DNA of 64,000 nucleotides, taken from NCBI GenBank assembly GCA_016647705.1, contig JAENRU010000483.1:744001-808000 (forward strand), written 5' to 3'. Within the stretch, counting starts at the first letter, position 1. Every line of letters begins with the position of its first letter. The DNA comes from Eucommia ulmoides (lineage: Eukaryota; Streptophyta; Magnoliopsida; Garryales; Eucommiaceae). Below the pieces are notes generated by a model, which did no database searches, was not told the DNA's origin, and worked only from the letters and a program-made list of their open reading frames with translations. The position numbers and the translations under genes were made by a program. This document shows positions 1-10,800 of this stretch, one piece after another.

Positions 1-521
1 CAATTAATTAATGGCTTAACCGTTAATTTTGAATTAACACCAATGAACAGACATGAAGGTTCATTAGGTGACTGTTCGCGTTAACGTTAACGCGAACATG
101 TGCCTTTCTAAAGTTGCTGACAGTTCGCGTTAACATTAACGTGAATAGATGTCTTTCTAAAGTTGCATCCATTCAATGGTGGTTTTTTGTCTTCTATAAA
201 TAGGAGACTTGTCATTCATTTTATTTCGTCTCATACACAACATTTTCACTTCATCTCACCACAAGAGTACAGAACATTTAAAGTTTTGTGAGAGTTCAAG
301 TACAAGTCTAGTTCGCCGAAGTTTTTGGTTTCAAGTGCTTATACCAAAAACCTGAAGATCGTTGTACCCTGAGAGTCAAACGTCCATTCAACCATTAGCA
401 CCAGTGTGGGGGCGTGAATTTGCTTTAAGGGCATAGAGTCAAACTCGAGCCTCGATCTACTTTAATTCAAATTCGTCGTTTGAACATCCGGGAAAGTTTT
501 TATAGAATTTTTAAAACACTG
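1..521 (+). mobile_element. LTR-like promoter region (fragment)
   Basis: This stretch looks like the U3-R-U5 part of a plant retrotransposon LTR cut by the window edge. Two palindromic repeats (near 74 and 123) lie upstream of a canonical TATA box at 195-203 (TATAAATAG), followed by the CA- and CT-rich sequence usual at a retroelement transcription start. No open reading frame starts nearby. I found no second LTR, primer-binding site or target duplication, so the LTR identity is inferred from promoter architecture only. A gene promoter is the alternative. Confidence 0.45.
70..168. repeat. Paired GTTAAC palindromes, 49-bp spacing
   Basis: Positions 74-97 form a perfect 24-bp palindrome, GTTCGCGTTAAC followed by its exact complement. 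A diverged second copy sits at 123-146. Both are followed by the same 'ctttctaaagttg' tail, so this is a 49-bp direct repeat with a palindromic core. It lies 100-120 bp upstream of the TATA box at 195, where enhancer repeats of plant LTRs are usually found. Confidence 0.8.
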
Positions 522-737
522 TTTCTGTTACGTTAACGTTAACACATTATGCTGCTGTTCTTATTTGTTTCTGTTACGTTAACGTTAACACATTCTGCTG
601 CTTTTTTTCTTTGTTTCTGTTATATTAACGTTAACATATTCTGCTGCTGTTCTTCTTTGTTTCTATTACGTTAATGTTAACACATTTTATCTCTGCTATT
701 TTTTAACTTTCTGTTACGTTAACATTAACGTCACGTT
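522..737. repeat. 46-bp tandem repeat, about five units
   Basis: Units begin at 522, 568, 614, 660 and 708. Each starts with TTTCT(G/A)TTA followed by the core CGTTAACGTTAAC and a 'cacattctgctgctgttctt' tail. The core is the same GTTAACGTTAAC palindrome seen at 74-97, so one motif is arrayed both upstream and downstream of the TATA box at 195. The last unit is truncated. Confidence 0.85.
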
Positions 738-894
738 TCTAATTTAGTATACACTTAATTTGCTTCACAGAATTTTCATTATTTGTTTTTTAATGTCCTT
801 ACATGATTTTTAATATTCACATTAATATTGTTTAATAATTATTAGTTTCATTTCATTGTTATTTATTTATTTATCTTGAAATTTCAGCAATTTA
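738..894. other. AT-rich spacer, nothing recognised
   Basis: Low-complexity AT-rich sequence between the tandem repeat and the start of the duplicated block. No ORF, RNA gene or terminal repeat was seen. Confidence 0.5.
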
Positions 895-2337
895 CAGCAA
901 CACTTACTAATAAAATGTGGTTTAGATGTTGAATGTAACACTTATCTATATTTTGATAATGTATAAAACAGTGTTAAATGTAACACGAATATGAAATTTA
1001 AAAATTTTAAAAGTGACATATTGAATGAAAATGAATATGAAAATTAAAAATTCTACAAAGTATCTTGTTGAATATAGCACGAATCTGAAATTAATGAAAA
1101 AAAAAATAGTGAATATGATATCATTATTCAAACTAATTTGAATCTATAATCAAATTGTGAAAAATATGTGTACAATAATAGTTATTTTTATTTTAATAAA
1201 ATGATTTTGTTGTGAAATCGATTAATATGAAAAATCTCAATCCCCTAGATCTTGCAAGGGCAAAGTTGTCATTTAATTCCCACTTTTTTAAATTTGGGAG
1301 TTGACAGTTTGAAAAATCTGTACACTAGGATTATTTGATTCGTTTTCAAACGGCTGGAATCAATTAGTAATTTCATACTTAAATTGGGATCATCTGGTAA
1401 TTTTTCCTTAAAATTGAAGTTGAAAACTGACTGGAATATTTTTTTTCTGGTTAATAGATTTTTAGTTATATGAGTGCACGCCTACCACACTAGGAAATAT
1501 GCATAAATAATACTATGGGTATATGCCATTTACTTCTCTCATTATGCCTTTAACCAGAAATCTTTCTTATTATTTACGAAATAACAGTTAACCCTTTATC
1601 ATTTTTTGGTAAAAACCACTTTCTTCTCCTATAGATAAAAAATTATTGAAATTTTTATTGTAATTACAATTTTATCCTTAGTTATTTAAAAATAATTAAA
1701 CAAATAAAAATTAAAATACGTAAATCCTCTTTCTTCACCATTGTCTTGAAATTGTTTCTTTTAATTTATCAGAACAGAAACAAAAAACACATTTGGTTGC
1801 AACATTTATTCATTTTTATTTCTCAAAATGTATGGTGGCCGATATGGTGGTGGTGGCCAGTGGGGTGGTAGTGGATAGTTTTGCGGGAGTAAATAAAAAT
1901 CAATATTTTTTATTTTTCAAATTCTTAAGGAATTACTCCTGAATTACATCCAAATTTTGGGATAAAATGTATTTCTGTATATCAATCTCAAAATTCTGGG
2001 AACAGGAATAGAAATCAATGAACAAAAATAGTAACCAAACATGCTTTGTCCTTGTCCAATTAACAGTGAGGAATATTGATTTACTTTTAGTTTAATTATA
2101 TTTTAATTCAAAACAAATAAACTTTTAATCTATTAAATGTTATATAACTCATAAATTTTAAAATAAAATGTAGCTAAATCTTGAATTAACACAATTCCAA
2201 GTCAGTTAAAATGATATCATAAATTTATAATGAAAAAAAAAAAAAGATTTATTGATATTATCCAAACTTTGAAATTTATCTATTCAATTAAAATTTGAAA
2301 AGAATTTTAAATTAAAAATCACATGGAATAAAAATTA

Positions 2338-2461
2338 GGCAAATTTCTTCAAAAGTCCCAAAATATAAACCCACCACTTGTAGGGGTCCCATCACCCTTC
2401 ATTAAAATGTGACCCCTACAAGTGATGGTTTTATATCTTGGGAGTTTTGAAAAAGTTTCCC
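2338..2461. mobile_element. 124-bp fold-back MITE, 9-bp TSD
   Basis: The two halves are inverted repeats of each other; ACTTGTAGGGGTC near the middle of the left arm is complementary to the right arm. Termini are GGCAAATTT and its near complement AGTTTCCC. It is flanked by TAAAAATTA on both sides (2329-2337 and 2462-2470), a perfect 9-bp target duplication as made by Mutator-like elements. The paralogous site in copy 2 (near 28212-28225) has a single 'aaaaatta' and no insert, so this is a true insertion after the duplication. A related element lies at 37271-37408. Confidence 0.85.
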
Positions 2462-2607
2462 TAAAAATTAAGTAATTAAAATAAGATATATTAGAACTAG
2501 CCCCATTTTAATTAATTAATTCAGATGGACTATAAGACCATGAAAAACTTTGGCAAAACACTATTTGTCAAAAAACATAGAAAAACATCCATTAATTAAA
2601 CATATAT

Positions 2608-2626
2608 ATGTGTGCGCGCGCGCGCG
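2608..2626. repeat. (TG)(CG)n microsatellite
   Basis: Alternating TGTG then CGCGCG run. At the paralogous position in copy 2 it is replaced by a long (TA)n(TG)n tract (28374-28452), so this microsatellite has diverged in both motif and length. Confidence 0.7.
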
Positions 2627-2757
2627 TGATTGTTTCTCTTATATTTCACTCTATTTAGTTTCACCACAACCACTAGACAAAGCCAACCAAATTCCACACC
2701 CGCATAGATCCATCCCTTGAGTAGTTCTGTCTGCCATCGCACACCTATCTACATCTC

Positions 2758-2759
2758 CC

Positions 2760-2841
<82 letters not shown>
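2758..2841. repeat. (CT)n(TA)n compound microsatellite
   Basis: About 45 bp of TC repeats followed directly by about 37 bp of TA repeats. The same order occurs in copy 2, where the CT part is short and the TA part longer (28594-28646). ORFs through it translate into SLSLSL and YIYIYI strings and are artefacts. Confidence 0.95.
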
Positions 2842-2848
<7 letters not shown>

Positions 2849-3400
2849 GTTTTGGTGTGGTTCGGTCACCGCTCTATGTTGCCACTGCTAGTATTCGAGA
2901 TTTTTGGCATATCCTCAATTTCTTCCAAACAGTCCATGAGTTGTGCTAATGCATCGACATCGGCACTATGTCTTCTCCATTTAAAGCACATTGTCATGGG
3001 CTCACATTCTCACAGTGGCATTAGCTCGTGTGGTGCCCCAACGCGTTCGTTGTGTGGGGATAAGACTGTTGACGGCCTTGTCAACACGCAGTCCGTGACA
3101 ACACTCTCATTCAACAAAGACTCATTTAACTTCAAAAAATGGAATTTTCACCAAGTTAATTTTTCAAAAAAAAAATAAAAATTAAAAATTTCCAATTGGA
3201 TATCCCTTTTGAAAATTTCAAGGCTAATTCAGTGAATTGGGTTTCAAATTTTTAATTTAGAAACATAGGAGTCAAAATGAAATTTACAAAAAATTTGGTT
3301 TTGGGTTCAACTAGCCTAATTGGAAGCATATTTTTAAAAATAGAATAAGTTTTAAGGATAGTCAATTGAATATTGAAGAATTAATTTATAAAAATACTTG

Positions 3401-4064
3401 AAACCAAAATATTTTGAAGGAATTCAATTTGACCCCAAGTTTGGTCATTTTCAAAATTTTGAGACAATTGGCAATAATTTGTTATTTTATTCACTTGTTA
3501 GTGGATCCAATCAAATACTGGTAACCCAATCTTATTTGGTGGCACCAATTTAAAGAAAATTAAATTAAACCAAAAATAAATAAAAAATGGAAGAGCTCAA
3601 TTGAGAAAAAAAAAAATCGAAAAAAATATATAGTTGAAAAAAATAAAATGGAAGAGCTCATTGCGGACTTTTTGATGGCGAGCTTGTTTCCTAGTTTAGC
3701 TAATTCTTCCTATATTTACTTTATTATATTTCGGTGCATAGTGTAGTCCAAAAATTTGTTTCATTTCTATTTAAATCCTCTAAAAATGTAATTGGTTTTA
3801 AAAGGTTCCTCTCTTAAAAAAAAATTTGGTCAAAACTGGATGGAAATAACACCATTTGCACATTACATGACTTTTGTAGGGGCATAATGTTTTTTCTTTT
3901 CTATTTTTTTTCCTCTTTATTTTTTCTTTTTTTTCTTTCCTCCTCTTTCCTCATATCCATCCCCTCTCTCCTCCTCCTTCTCTCAACTCCATCATGACCA
4001 TAGCCCCCAACCCCTTTATTTTGTTATTATTTTTCTTTAAATTAATATCTTTAAATATATTATA
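3401..4064. other. Non-duplicated spacer in copy 1
   Basis: AT-rich sequence that is not collinear with copy 2, which carries other sequence and insertions at the matching place (29196-33159). It includes a repeated 'aatggaagagctca' motif (3587 and 3647) and pyrimidine-rich tracts around 3900-3990. No gene was seen. Confidence 0.5.
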
Positions 4065-6612
4065 AAAAAAAAAGTTAGACTATTATATTAGATATTAAAA
4101 TTTTAATTAATTTTAAAATAATCTCTTATATATCTTGTAAAAAAAATATTAATTAATATATTAAAATATACATTAATAGTTAATAAAAAATAAAAATTAG
4201 ATAAATATATTAATTTTAAAAAATAAATTTCTTTGATTTTTCTTTTAATTTTGTAAAAAAAATTATGGGAAAAATCACCACTTAAATCTATATTAAACAT
4301 CTTATTACTAATACATTCCAAGTAGTTTAGACTAGGCCAAAAACTCCCAATAATTAACGTCAATTATAAATATATCAGTAATGAATAACAAATAAAATAA
4401 TTAATTACAAGGTATTTAAATTGTAATTTCTTCCAATTTCTAAATTCTAATAAGAGTTCATTCAAAGAGGGCTAACAATACCATAGTATTCCGTTGGATG
4501 GTAGAGTTTGCAACTATTAAAAAATAGTTAAATCGTCCACTTCTCCTAAATCGTAGAACAACACCCACAAAATGTGTATATATCTATTCTTGTACAACTA
4601 ACTCTTTTGTGTTAGTACTTTCAATTCCTATTTCAAGATTTTAATTCGAGGTTAATTATAAGCATCAATTTGTCGTTATTTAAAAAAATTTCGAGTAAAA
4701 ATACGTCTATTTGTTGTTTAATTACTTGCCATAGTAGTGCTCCATTATTCGACACCTTTTGAGAAATTATTTATACGTATTACATCAATTTAATTATGAA
4801 CTTATTATCATAGGAAAAGGGAAATTAATACTCAAGTTACAAAAGATATAACATTTCAAACGTCGTTGTAGTTTTCGTTTGAGTGAAACTAAGCTCTCCC
4901 TGTAAATCATTGCTCTCATTGTTTTTGGACAACCATAAATCCCAAATCACTGAATTTGTTGAGTAGTAAGATTGCATGACACCATTTGTCCATCGGTTGT
5001 TTGGAGAAGAAGCTCACTATCCTTCCAAAACATCATAGGGCATGTGAGTCTCAAAAGAGGCTCGATGGTAAATTGCTTTAGCCAAGATGATTCAACACCA
5101 TCTTCAGTCATCACCATATTTCAAAATATTTATCCACGATTTCACGATAAATTATTAAGGCAAAGGTCTCATTTAAGATTGCAAGTGACCTGCATCTCCC
5201 ATCCTGGTAGGAACAGGCCTTTCCAATTTGAATATCTTGAAACACTTCTTTGCTCATGTGGAAAGAAATGATTGCCTCATGGTTTACATTGTTGTCTGTG
5301 TACCAATGAAAAGCTTCATTCAATAATGTCGGAAAACAATGAGAGTACCAAACAGAAGGTATAACAATATCAAGTTTTCTCCAAGAATCAGTGCTAAGAT
5401 TGTATATCTAGACTGTGTTTGAATCAAATAAATATGTGTCTTCGTCATCATAATAATAAAGTCGTATTAACCTAATCACCTTGTAGTCATTTGTGGTTGG
5501 ATCAAAGCCAAAACCCACATGTCTTGAATCCACCCTCATACCATATGGATAGATAAAATGCATAGGAGGAGTAATGACCTTGAACTCTCTTATTGAAGGG
5601 TTACATAATAAAATTGTAGTTGTATAAGTATTTGTTATGCATACGATGCCATTTGAAGGTCCCAAAAATAGTTATATGTATTTGGTATCAAAAAATGGTA
5701 TATCTAAATCAGATGACCTACTATGCACGTCATTGTTGACGGTGGTAGTGATGGTGTTAATTAGAGATTCATTTGAGAAGAAGGATAAAACACTTTTGTT
5801 GTCACGTTCAAGATAACATTTAACAATAACACATTCGTTTTGGTTCTCGTGAAATGTTTTGCGATGAATGTAGGGCTCTTTAACAAAGCATACCAATTTT
5901 TGCAAACACAATTGAAACACATCAATGATTTTGCTGATAATTTTGATAGGATGTCTGTGATCACGTCTTCTAATACATATTCCATCTTCAAATTTTTAGA
6001 GAGAGATGATAAGAGGGGACTTTTCAATCCTTTTAAGCCTATGGTTCTTTGAAATATTTCCTTGAAAAAAGAAGATTATATATACACACAAACGTTAATG
6101 CAATTAATATTATTAATGGCATTATATATACTATTTACTAGGTTGAACCACATAAACACTTGTCACTATAAAAATTTCATACAAAAAGATTATTTTATTT
6201 TATTTGCAATTTTAATTTATTACTTTCTACAATTTGGAACAAAACATACTTTGAAAACTTTTTCTTGGATGGATTAAATTTCATAATCAAACTCATCATA
6301 ATCTAATATAATCTAATCTAATCTATACAAGAAACTAAAATGGGAAGATTATTCTTGATAATAAAAGATAGTTCAAAAACCTCTATTCTTGATTCTCTTT
6401 AATTGTTTTCTTTAATATTTTATTTAAATAATATCATTAATATAGTGATATGAGCAAATTTAATTGTTATTTATTATTAATATGGGTTCAATGAATTGCA
6501 GATATTTTTTTTATATATTTAAAATAGTGATTTGCCTGTTAAATAAAAAAAATTCTTAAATACATTACAAAAACTATACTATTTTTTAAAATTTTAATAA
6601 AAAAAAATCTTT
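4065..6612. repeat. Segmental duplication, block B, copy 1
   Basis: Collinear with 33160-36500, including the F-box locus and AT-rich flanks on both sides ('ttagactag' at 4327 and 33417; 'aatctaatctaatcta' at 6310 and 36118). It keeps the empty target site (4337-4344, CCAAAAAC) where copy 2 carries a 767-bp hAT element. Similarity ends near 6612, where gypsy-derived sequence begins. Confidence 0.85.
4863..5985 (-). pseudogene. F-box (SLF-like) pseudogene
   Basis: This is the decayed paralogue of the intact F-box gene at 34683-35804. The start (MEYVLEDVITDIL) and the F-box (KLSAKSLMCFNCVCKNW) are readable, but the frame is broken several times. A 1-bp deletion near 5850, just after the F-box (GTGAAATG for GTGAAAATG in copy 2), shifts the frame. 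A Ser codon has become TAA near 5675, and a Gln codon has become TAG near 5410. Another 1-bp deletion near 5115 breaks the frame after the FEIW motif. The reading frame also runs past the stop used in copy 2. Between the lesions the protein is still very similar to copy 2, including the GFGFDPTTNDYKVIRL motif. I infer loss of function after duplication; any transcript would give a truncated F-box fragment. Confidence 0.9.
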
Positions 6613-6901
6613 TTTTTTTTTCAACGGTCCAAATGGTAAGGTGGAGGGCCCATCTGGCCGGTGGATGGACCTTTCGGGCTGATGAGCAGTGGGTTGTTCT
6701 TGACGGTTGGGATATGGGTGTCCGGTTTGGGAGCCCTCAACATAGCGCTAGAGGGCCAGAGTGTGGGGTTGTTGTTCGTGGTAGGTGTTTGATTTGTTCT
6801 TTTGATGATCAGATCAGACCTTGTATCATCAAGTCTTAGCCGTTTAGGGAGCTGACAATCTGGGAAGGCTTGTTATGCGTTCCCACAGACGACGCCAAAC
6901 T
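6613..6901 (-). mobile_element. Gypsy 5' leader remnant with PBS
   Basis: Read on the minus strand, the LTR at 6902-8653 is followed by a primer-binding-site motif TTTGGCGTCGTCTGTGGGA (6881-6899) and about 270 bp of GC-richer leader that stops at a poly-T run at 6607-6620. The TGGCG(C/T)CGT start is the usual plant Tat/Athila PBS and matches the 3' end of tRNA-Asp. The element is therefore truncated shortly after its PBS. The 68-aa plus-strand ORF here is not convincing. Confidence 0.65.
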
Positions 6902-8653
6902 ATTAGTGTCAAAATTTGGTGAACACCCCTAGTATGGTCTGGGCAAAAGACACGTGTTATTTCCTTGTTGACGTAGAGGTGATGCACTGGGAAATCCAAG
7001 CTCTGAGCTCAGTAAACTTCTGACGCTTTGAAAAATCTTTGCACTCTAAATTGATCTCCTCTTTAGACTTTGAGTTGAGATCCTATTCGAACCCCGAATT
7101 GAGATCCTCTTTAGGTTTTGTACTGAACTCCTCTCCGAACTCTGTTCTGAACTCCAAGTCTATACTCCGAGCACCTGCACACAGACTCATCGGTGAAAGT
7201 TCCTTCGACGCAAGAGTAAGTATTCGGGAGATAAGACTTATATTGCTCTTGAGTGAATAAGAAGCTAATACCTAGTGGTAATAGATACCTAGGAGTATAT
7301 ATAGAGAGTAGGGCCCAATTAGCACCACCGAATTAGGGACTCTAGCTCACTTAATTAGCCTAATTTAGCAGGAAACCAATGAGCTTACAAATAGGGGTCC
7401 TAAGCATCTAGACTAGGCTTTTGGGCCCACTAGTAGAAGTTCATGGGTTAGCTAACTTGAAATGAAGACGAAGGGCTCGTTTTATCCTCTTTAGCCAAGT
7501 AGAAGATGGATAGGATGTTAGGAAGGTTTTAAGGCTCTCCCTGTGACGATCATCCAAGCTGGGGGTGCTCGGAGCCCTTAGCTTCGCACAACGGACATCA
7601 AGTCGGTTCTAGAACTTCCATCTAGTGCTTAGTCGATCTAAGGGTGCTCGAAGCCCTTAGGTCGACATCTTGTATTCCTTGGAGGATTTAGATCCTTTAT
7701 TAGAGCACCATTTGAGCTGAGAGTGTTCGAAGCCCTCAACTCGACGTTGTTCTTATTCATGGCGGATTTGGGCTTTAATTTGGAGGATCATCTGTGATGA
7801 GGGTGCTCGGAGTCTTCAGCTCACCGTTGTTGTTCTTCATGGAGAATTTCTGAGTCTTTTTGGAGGGTTATCTGAGCTGAGGGTTCTCGGATCCCTCATC
7901 TTGGCACTTCATCTTCATGGTTGATTTGGGAGTCCTTTTAGAGGGTCATCTAATCTGAGGGTGCTTTGATCCCTCACCTCAGGACTTCAATTTCATAGCG
8001 AATTTGGGAGTCTTTTTGGATAGTCATCTAAGCTGAGGATGCTCGGATCCCTCATCTCAGCACTTTATCTTAACGACGGATTTGGGAATCCTTTTGGAGG
8101 GTCATCTAACTTGAGGGTGCTCGGATCCCCTATCTCGATACTTCATCTTCATGGCATATTTACGTCTCCCCTTGGTTGATTTGTCGAGCTGAGGGTGCTA
8201 GAAGCCCTCAACTCGGCCTTGTTGTCTCCAGGGTGGCGATGAGGCTCCAGATAAGGGCCCATCGAGCTGAGGGTGCTCGGAGACCTCAGCTCGGCGCCAC
8301 GGTCCTTAGGAGGGCTTTGGAACTCCCTTATAGAGTTATGCTGAGTTGAGGGTGCTCAAAGCCCTCAGCTCAACCTTTCTTCCTTCAAGGAGCCATTGAA
8401 GCTTCCACACAAGGGTTTGCCGAGCTGAGGGTGTTCGGAGCACTCAGCTTGGCCCTATGTTCTCTATGATGGCGCTGAGGCTTTCACTTGGTGATTAGCC
8501 GAGTTGAGGGTGCTCGGAGCCCTCAGCTCGACCCCTTTACCGTACTTGAAAATTTGGCCCCTATTAAGTTGATCATGAAGGAACCTTAACCCTCAGGGCG
8601 GTTTTGAGCCTCCCATTTGATGACTTGCCAAGCTGAGGGTGCTCAAAGCCTTC
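6902..8653 (-). mobile_element. Tat-type gypsy LTR with hairpin-array U3
   Basis: This is a minus-strand LTR. Its 3' end adjoins the PBS at 6899. On the minus strand a TATATATA promoter lies near 7300, and upstream of it (7556-8653) is an array of 79-bp hairpin units. The LTR is homologous, in opposite orientation, to 39290-40862: shared landmarks are the 'taggagtatatata' promoter, the 'agaagctaatac' segment and the 'ctcggagcacc' arrays. Its 5' part is cut at 8653 by Tekay-type sequence. Coding capacity is nil. The family assignment rests on the PBS type and on resemblance to the element at 48078. Confidence 0.7.
7556..8653. repeat. 79-bp hairpin tandem array (about 13 units)
   Basis: The core GAGCTGAGGG-TGCTCGGAG-CCCTCAGCTC, a 10-bp perfect stem with a short loop in the best units, recurs near 7558, 7640, 7720, 7799, 7878, 7958, 8036, 8115, 8193, 8270, 8348, 8426, 8505 and 8634. 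Spacing is about 79 bp throughout except the last step. Sequence between cores is less conserved. The array lies in the U3 of the LTR, upstream of its TATA box. Confidence 0.9.
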
Positions 8654-8891
8654 TATAACGACCCGGTTTCCCAACTCAATTACTAGGTTTCTCATATAGA
8701 GAATTATATCCCAATTATTTTACCATTTATAAATAAATTAGTATTACTAACAATTTAGCTCTGATACCACTCTGTAACAGCCCAATTTTCTAGGACCGCC
8801 GCTAGGTTTAGCCTATAGAGAATTTTATCCAAATTATTTTACCATTTATAAATAAATGGGTATTACTAACAATTCAACTCTGATACCACTC
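8654..8891 (-). repeat. Two 119-bp LTR-end plus PBS repeats
   Basis: Units 8654-8772 and 8773-8891 each begin TATAACGACCC/TGTAACAGCCC and end with 'ctctgataccactc', the reverse complement of the tRNA-iMet primer-binding site TGGTATCAGAG. Each unit is thus about 100 bp of the 3' end of a minus-strand LTR followed by its PBS, placed in tandem next to the full LTR at 8892-10414. The first unit joins directly onto the hairpin array at 8653. Confidence 0.8.
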
Positions 8892-10025
8892 TGTAACAGC
8901 CCAATTTTTCAGAGCCGCCAAACGGTTTCTCCCCTTGGAGAATTAAAACTAAAATCAAACAACTAATATTTTATTACATAAATTTGAGAATTTTTACAAT
9001 GCGAAGGCGATAATTATAATTTATCTATTTATTGCATCAATTTTGCAAGGGTAAATAATAAATACAATTATTATAAATATTAAATACAAATTCAAACATA
9101 ATATTCAAGTTTATAAATACAAATGGTAAAATTCAAAAATAAATAATAAATACAATTATTATTTATTACAAAATTTATATTTTGTAAATAATTATCATAT
9201 TAACGTGATATTATGCAAATTACTGGGGGTTTAATGTTTTAATATCAATAATTATGCCCTTATGGTGACGATTATATGAATAACATGATTATATTCAACA
9301 TATTAACGAATTATCATATTGACGTGATTATCCTATCAACAACCCCACGCCTACTAATTCTCATGTTTAATCATTGGGCTACCACGTTAATCATATTATT
9401 ATAAATATCATTTAATATTATTATTATTATTACCATCCGCACTATAATATATTTTATGTGGTTTAAATAATTTATATATTTACACCCCTCACTAATTTCT
9501 CAAATTTCAATAATTAGAAATTCAAATATAATTTTTGATTATCTAATTTATCGATTCAGTTTTGCAACAGTAAATAATAAATAAATGTTTTACAAATAGA
9601 ATTTCTAATATAATTTCTGGTGCCGTTTTACTCTCACCGGCCCAACAATCAAAATTATAAGATTATCAGCTAACGCTCAATTGAATTTCAACCCCTCTAA
9701 TACGTGTATTTAATTAATACAACAAATAAAATACATAGACATGATTTTCACATAATTTTCACATAATCACAATTATTTCATGGAAATTAACAATTATAAT
9801 TCGATCACAATAATAACATATCTCACAATAAAGAAATTAAATACATATATTAAAAGAGTTAAAAAATCTACCTGAAATCCAAAGTCAAAATCCAAACCAA
9901 AATATTTTTTTCGCATAAAAACATTCCAGACTCTAATCTGTAACGTTATTAATTATAAGGTTGTTATTATGATCAAGCTCCTTCTGTTCTTATCATTATG
10001 AGAATAGAAATCATTCTCTTATTTC

Positions 10026-10061
<36 letters not shown>

Positions 10062-10414
10062 TATTTTTATTTTTATTTTTTTATTATTATTATTATATAA
10101 TATAAAAAAAACGTGTAATCGATATATGTGTGTGTTGTCTTCATTATATGAAGACAACACATATTATTACTTTTTATTATTTATGTAAATATCCCTCTTA
10201 AAATAAAAAAAAAATATTAATTATATCTCCAAACTCTTAAAAGTATATTTTGAATAACACTATAGTCCTAAAACTTTTAAACTTCAATTTAAAATTAACA
10301 TTAACTCTAAAAATTATTAAATATTATTTATACCATAAATTTGTAAAACAATTCCGAAAAATTTAAACTTATATAAAATAATGTGTTCAAAATATAAATT
10401 TTTAAGGTATTACA
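8892..10414 (-). mobile_element. Tekay/Del-like gypsy LTR
   Basis: A 1523-bp LTR in minus orientation with TG...CA ends (TGTAACAGCC at the left, GGTATTACA at the right). A tRNA-iMet PBS complement abuts its left end, and a purine tract (minus AAGGGGGGTAGAT) abuts its right end. An LTR flanked by a PBS on one side and a polypurine tract on the other implies it was shared by tandem or recombined elements. It resembles the solo LTR at 21648-23615, for example in the 'cccctctaata(c/t)gtgtatttaatta' block. It contains a (TTA)n tract near 10025-10095. Confidence 0.8.
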
Positions 10415-10456
10415 ATCTACCCCCCTTAAATAAATTTCGTCCTCGAAATTTCGTTC
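10404..10456 (-). pseudogene. Gypsy polyprotein C-terminus and polypurine tract
   Basis: On the minus strand this short stretch reads FERNFEDEIYLRGVDCNT. The FEDEI-LRG signature is a common C-terminal tail of plant chromovirus polyproteins. It overlaps the purine-rich tract that primes plus-strand synthesis and runs into the LTR at 10414. No integrase or chromodomain precedes it; upstream sequence is non-coding repeats. The element is therefore an internally replaced, non-autonomous derivative. Confidence 0.6.
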
Positions 10457-10800
10457 AAACAATAATAATTCAGTATCGCACCGTACTAGTCACACAAATG
10501 CGTGTCAACCACATAAATATGCCTTGGAACACATAAATACGTGTCAAATTATAAAAGTCAAATAGTTCTCAAAACAACCAAATATTTTTCAATCATATAA
10601 ATACATCTCAACCACATAAATACATCTCGAAATACATACATACATGTCAATTAAATACATACATCTCAAAAGACATAAATTCATGTCAACCACACAAATA
10701 CATGTCAATTATATAAATATGTCCCGAAACCCATAAATACGTATCAAACTACAAAATTCAAATACGTCACAAATGGTCAACACTAACGTAACATGTATAT
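10457..10800. repeat. Degenerate short repeats ('cataaatacatgtcaa')
   Basis: Many imperfect 20-40 bp repeats of the form (c)acataaata(c/t)gt(c/a)tcaa fill this stretch, for example near 10508, 10537, 10595, 10614, 10673 and 10729. No coding potential. They probably belong to the internal region of the non-autonomous Tekay-like element. Confidence 0.6.

Larger units (their letters stand above)
895..3400. repeat. Segmental duplication, block A, copy 1
   Basis: This block is collinear with 26335-29195. Shared landmarks include the 'gatgttgaatgtaacac' region (926 and 26353), the 'gtggtggtggccag' segment (1846 and 27168), the (CT)n(TA)n tract (2758 and 28570) and the 'catcgacatcggcat' segment (2952 and 28753). 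Similarity stops near 3390 here and 29190 there. It differs from copy 2 by a private 124-bp MITE (2338-2461) and by lacking the solo LTR at 27461-27994. No plausible coding region is present. ORFs in this block run through microsatellites. Confidence 0.85.

Noticed and set aside
1-521. Endogenous pararetrovirus promoter
   Set aside because: No viral coding motif or tRNA-Met site nearby; LTR-like architecture is the simpler reading.
2717-3178. 153-codon plus-strand ORF
   Set aside because: It runs through the (CT)n(TA)n microsatellite and is not kept open in the paralogous copy near 28500-28980.
7556-8653. CRISPR-like array (regular repeats and spacers)
   Set aside because: Plant nuclear context, repeats themselves diverge, spacers are related to each other, no cas genes; it is a tandem repeat in an LTR.
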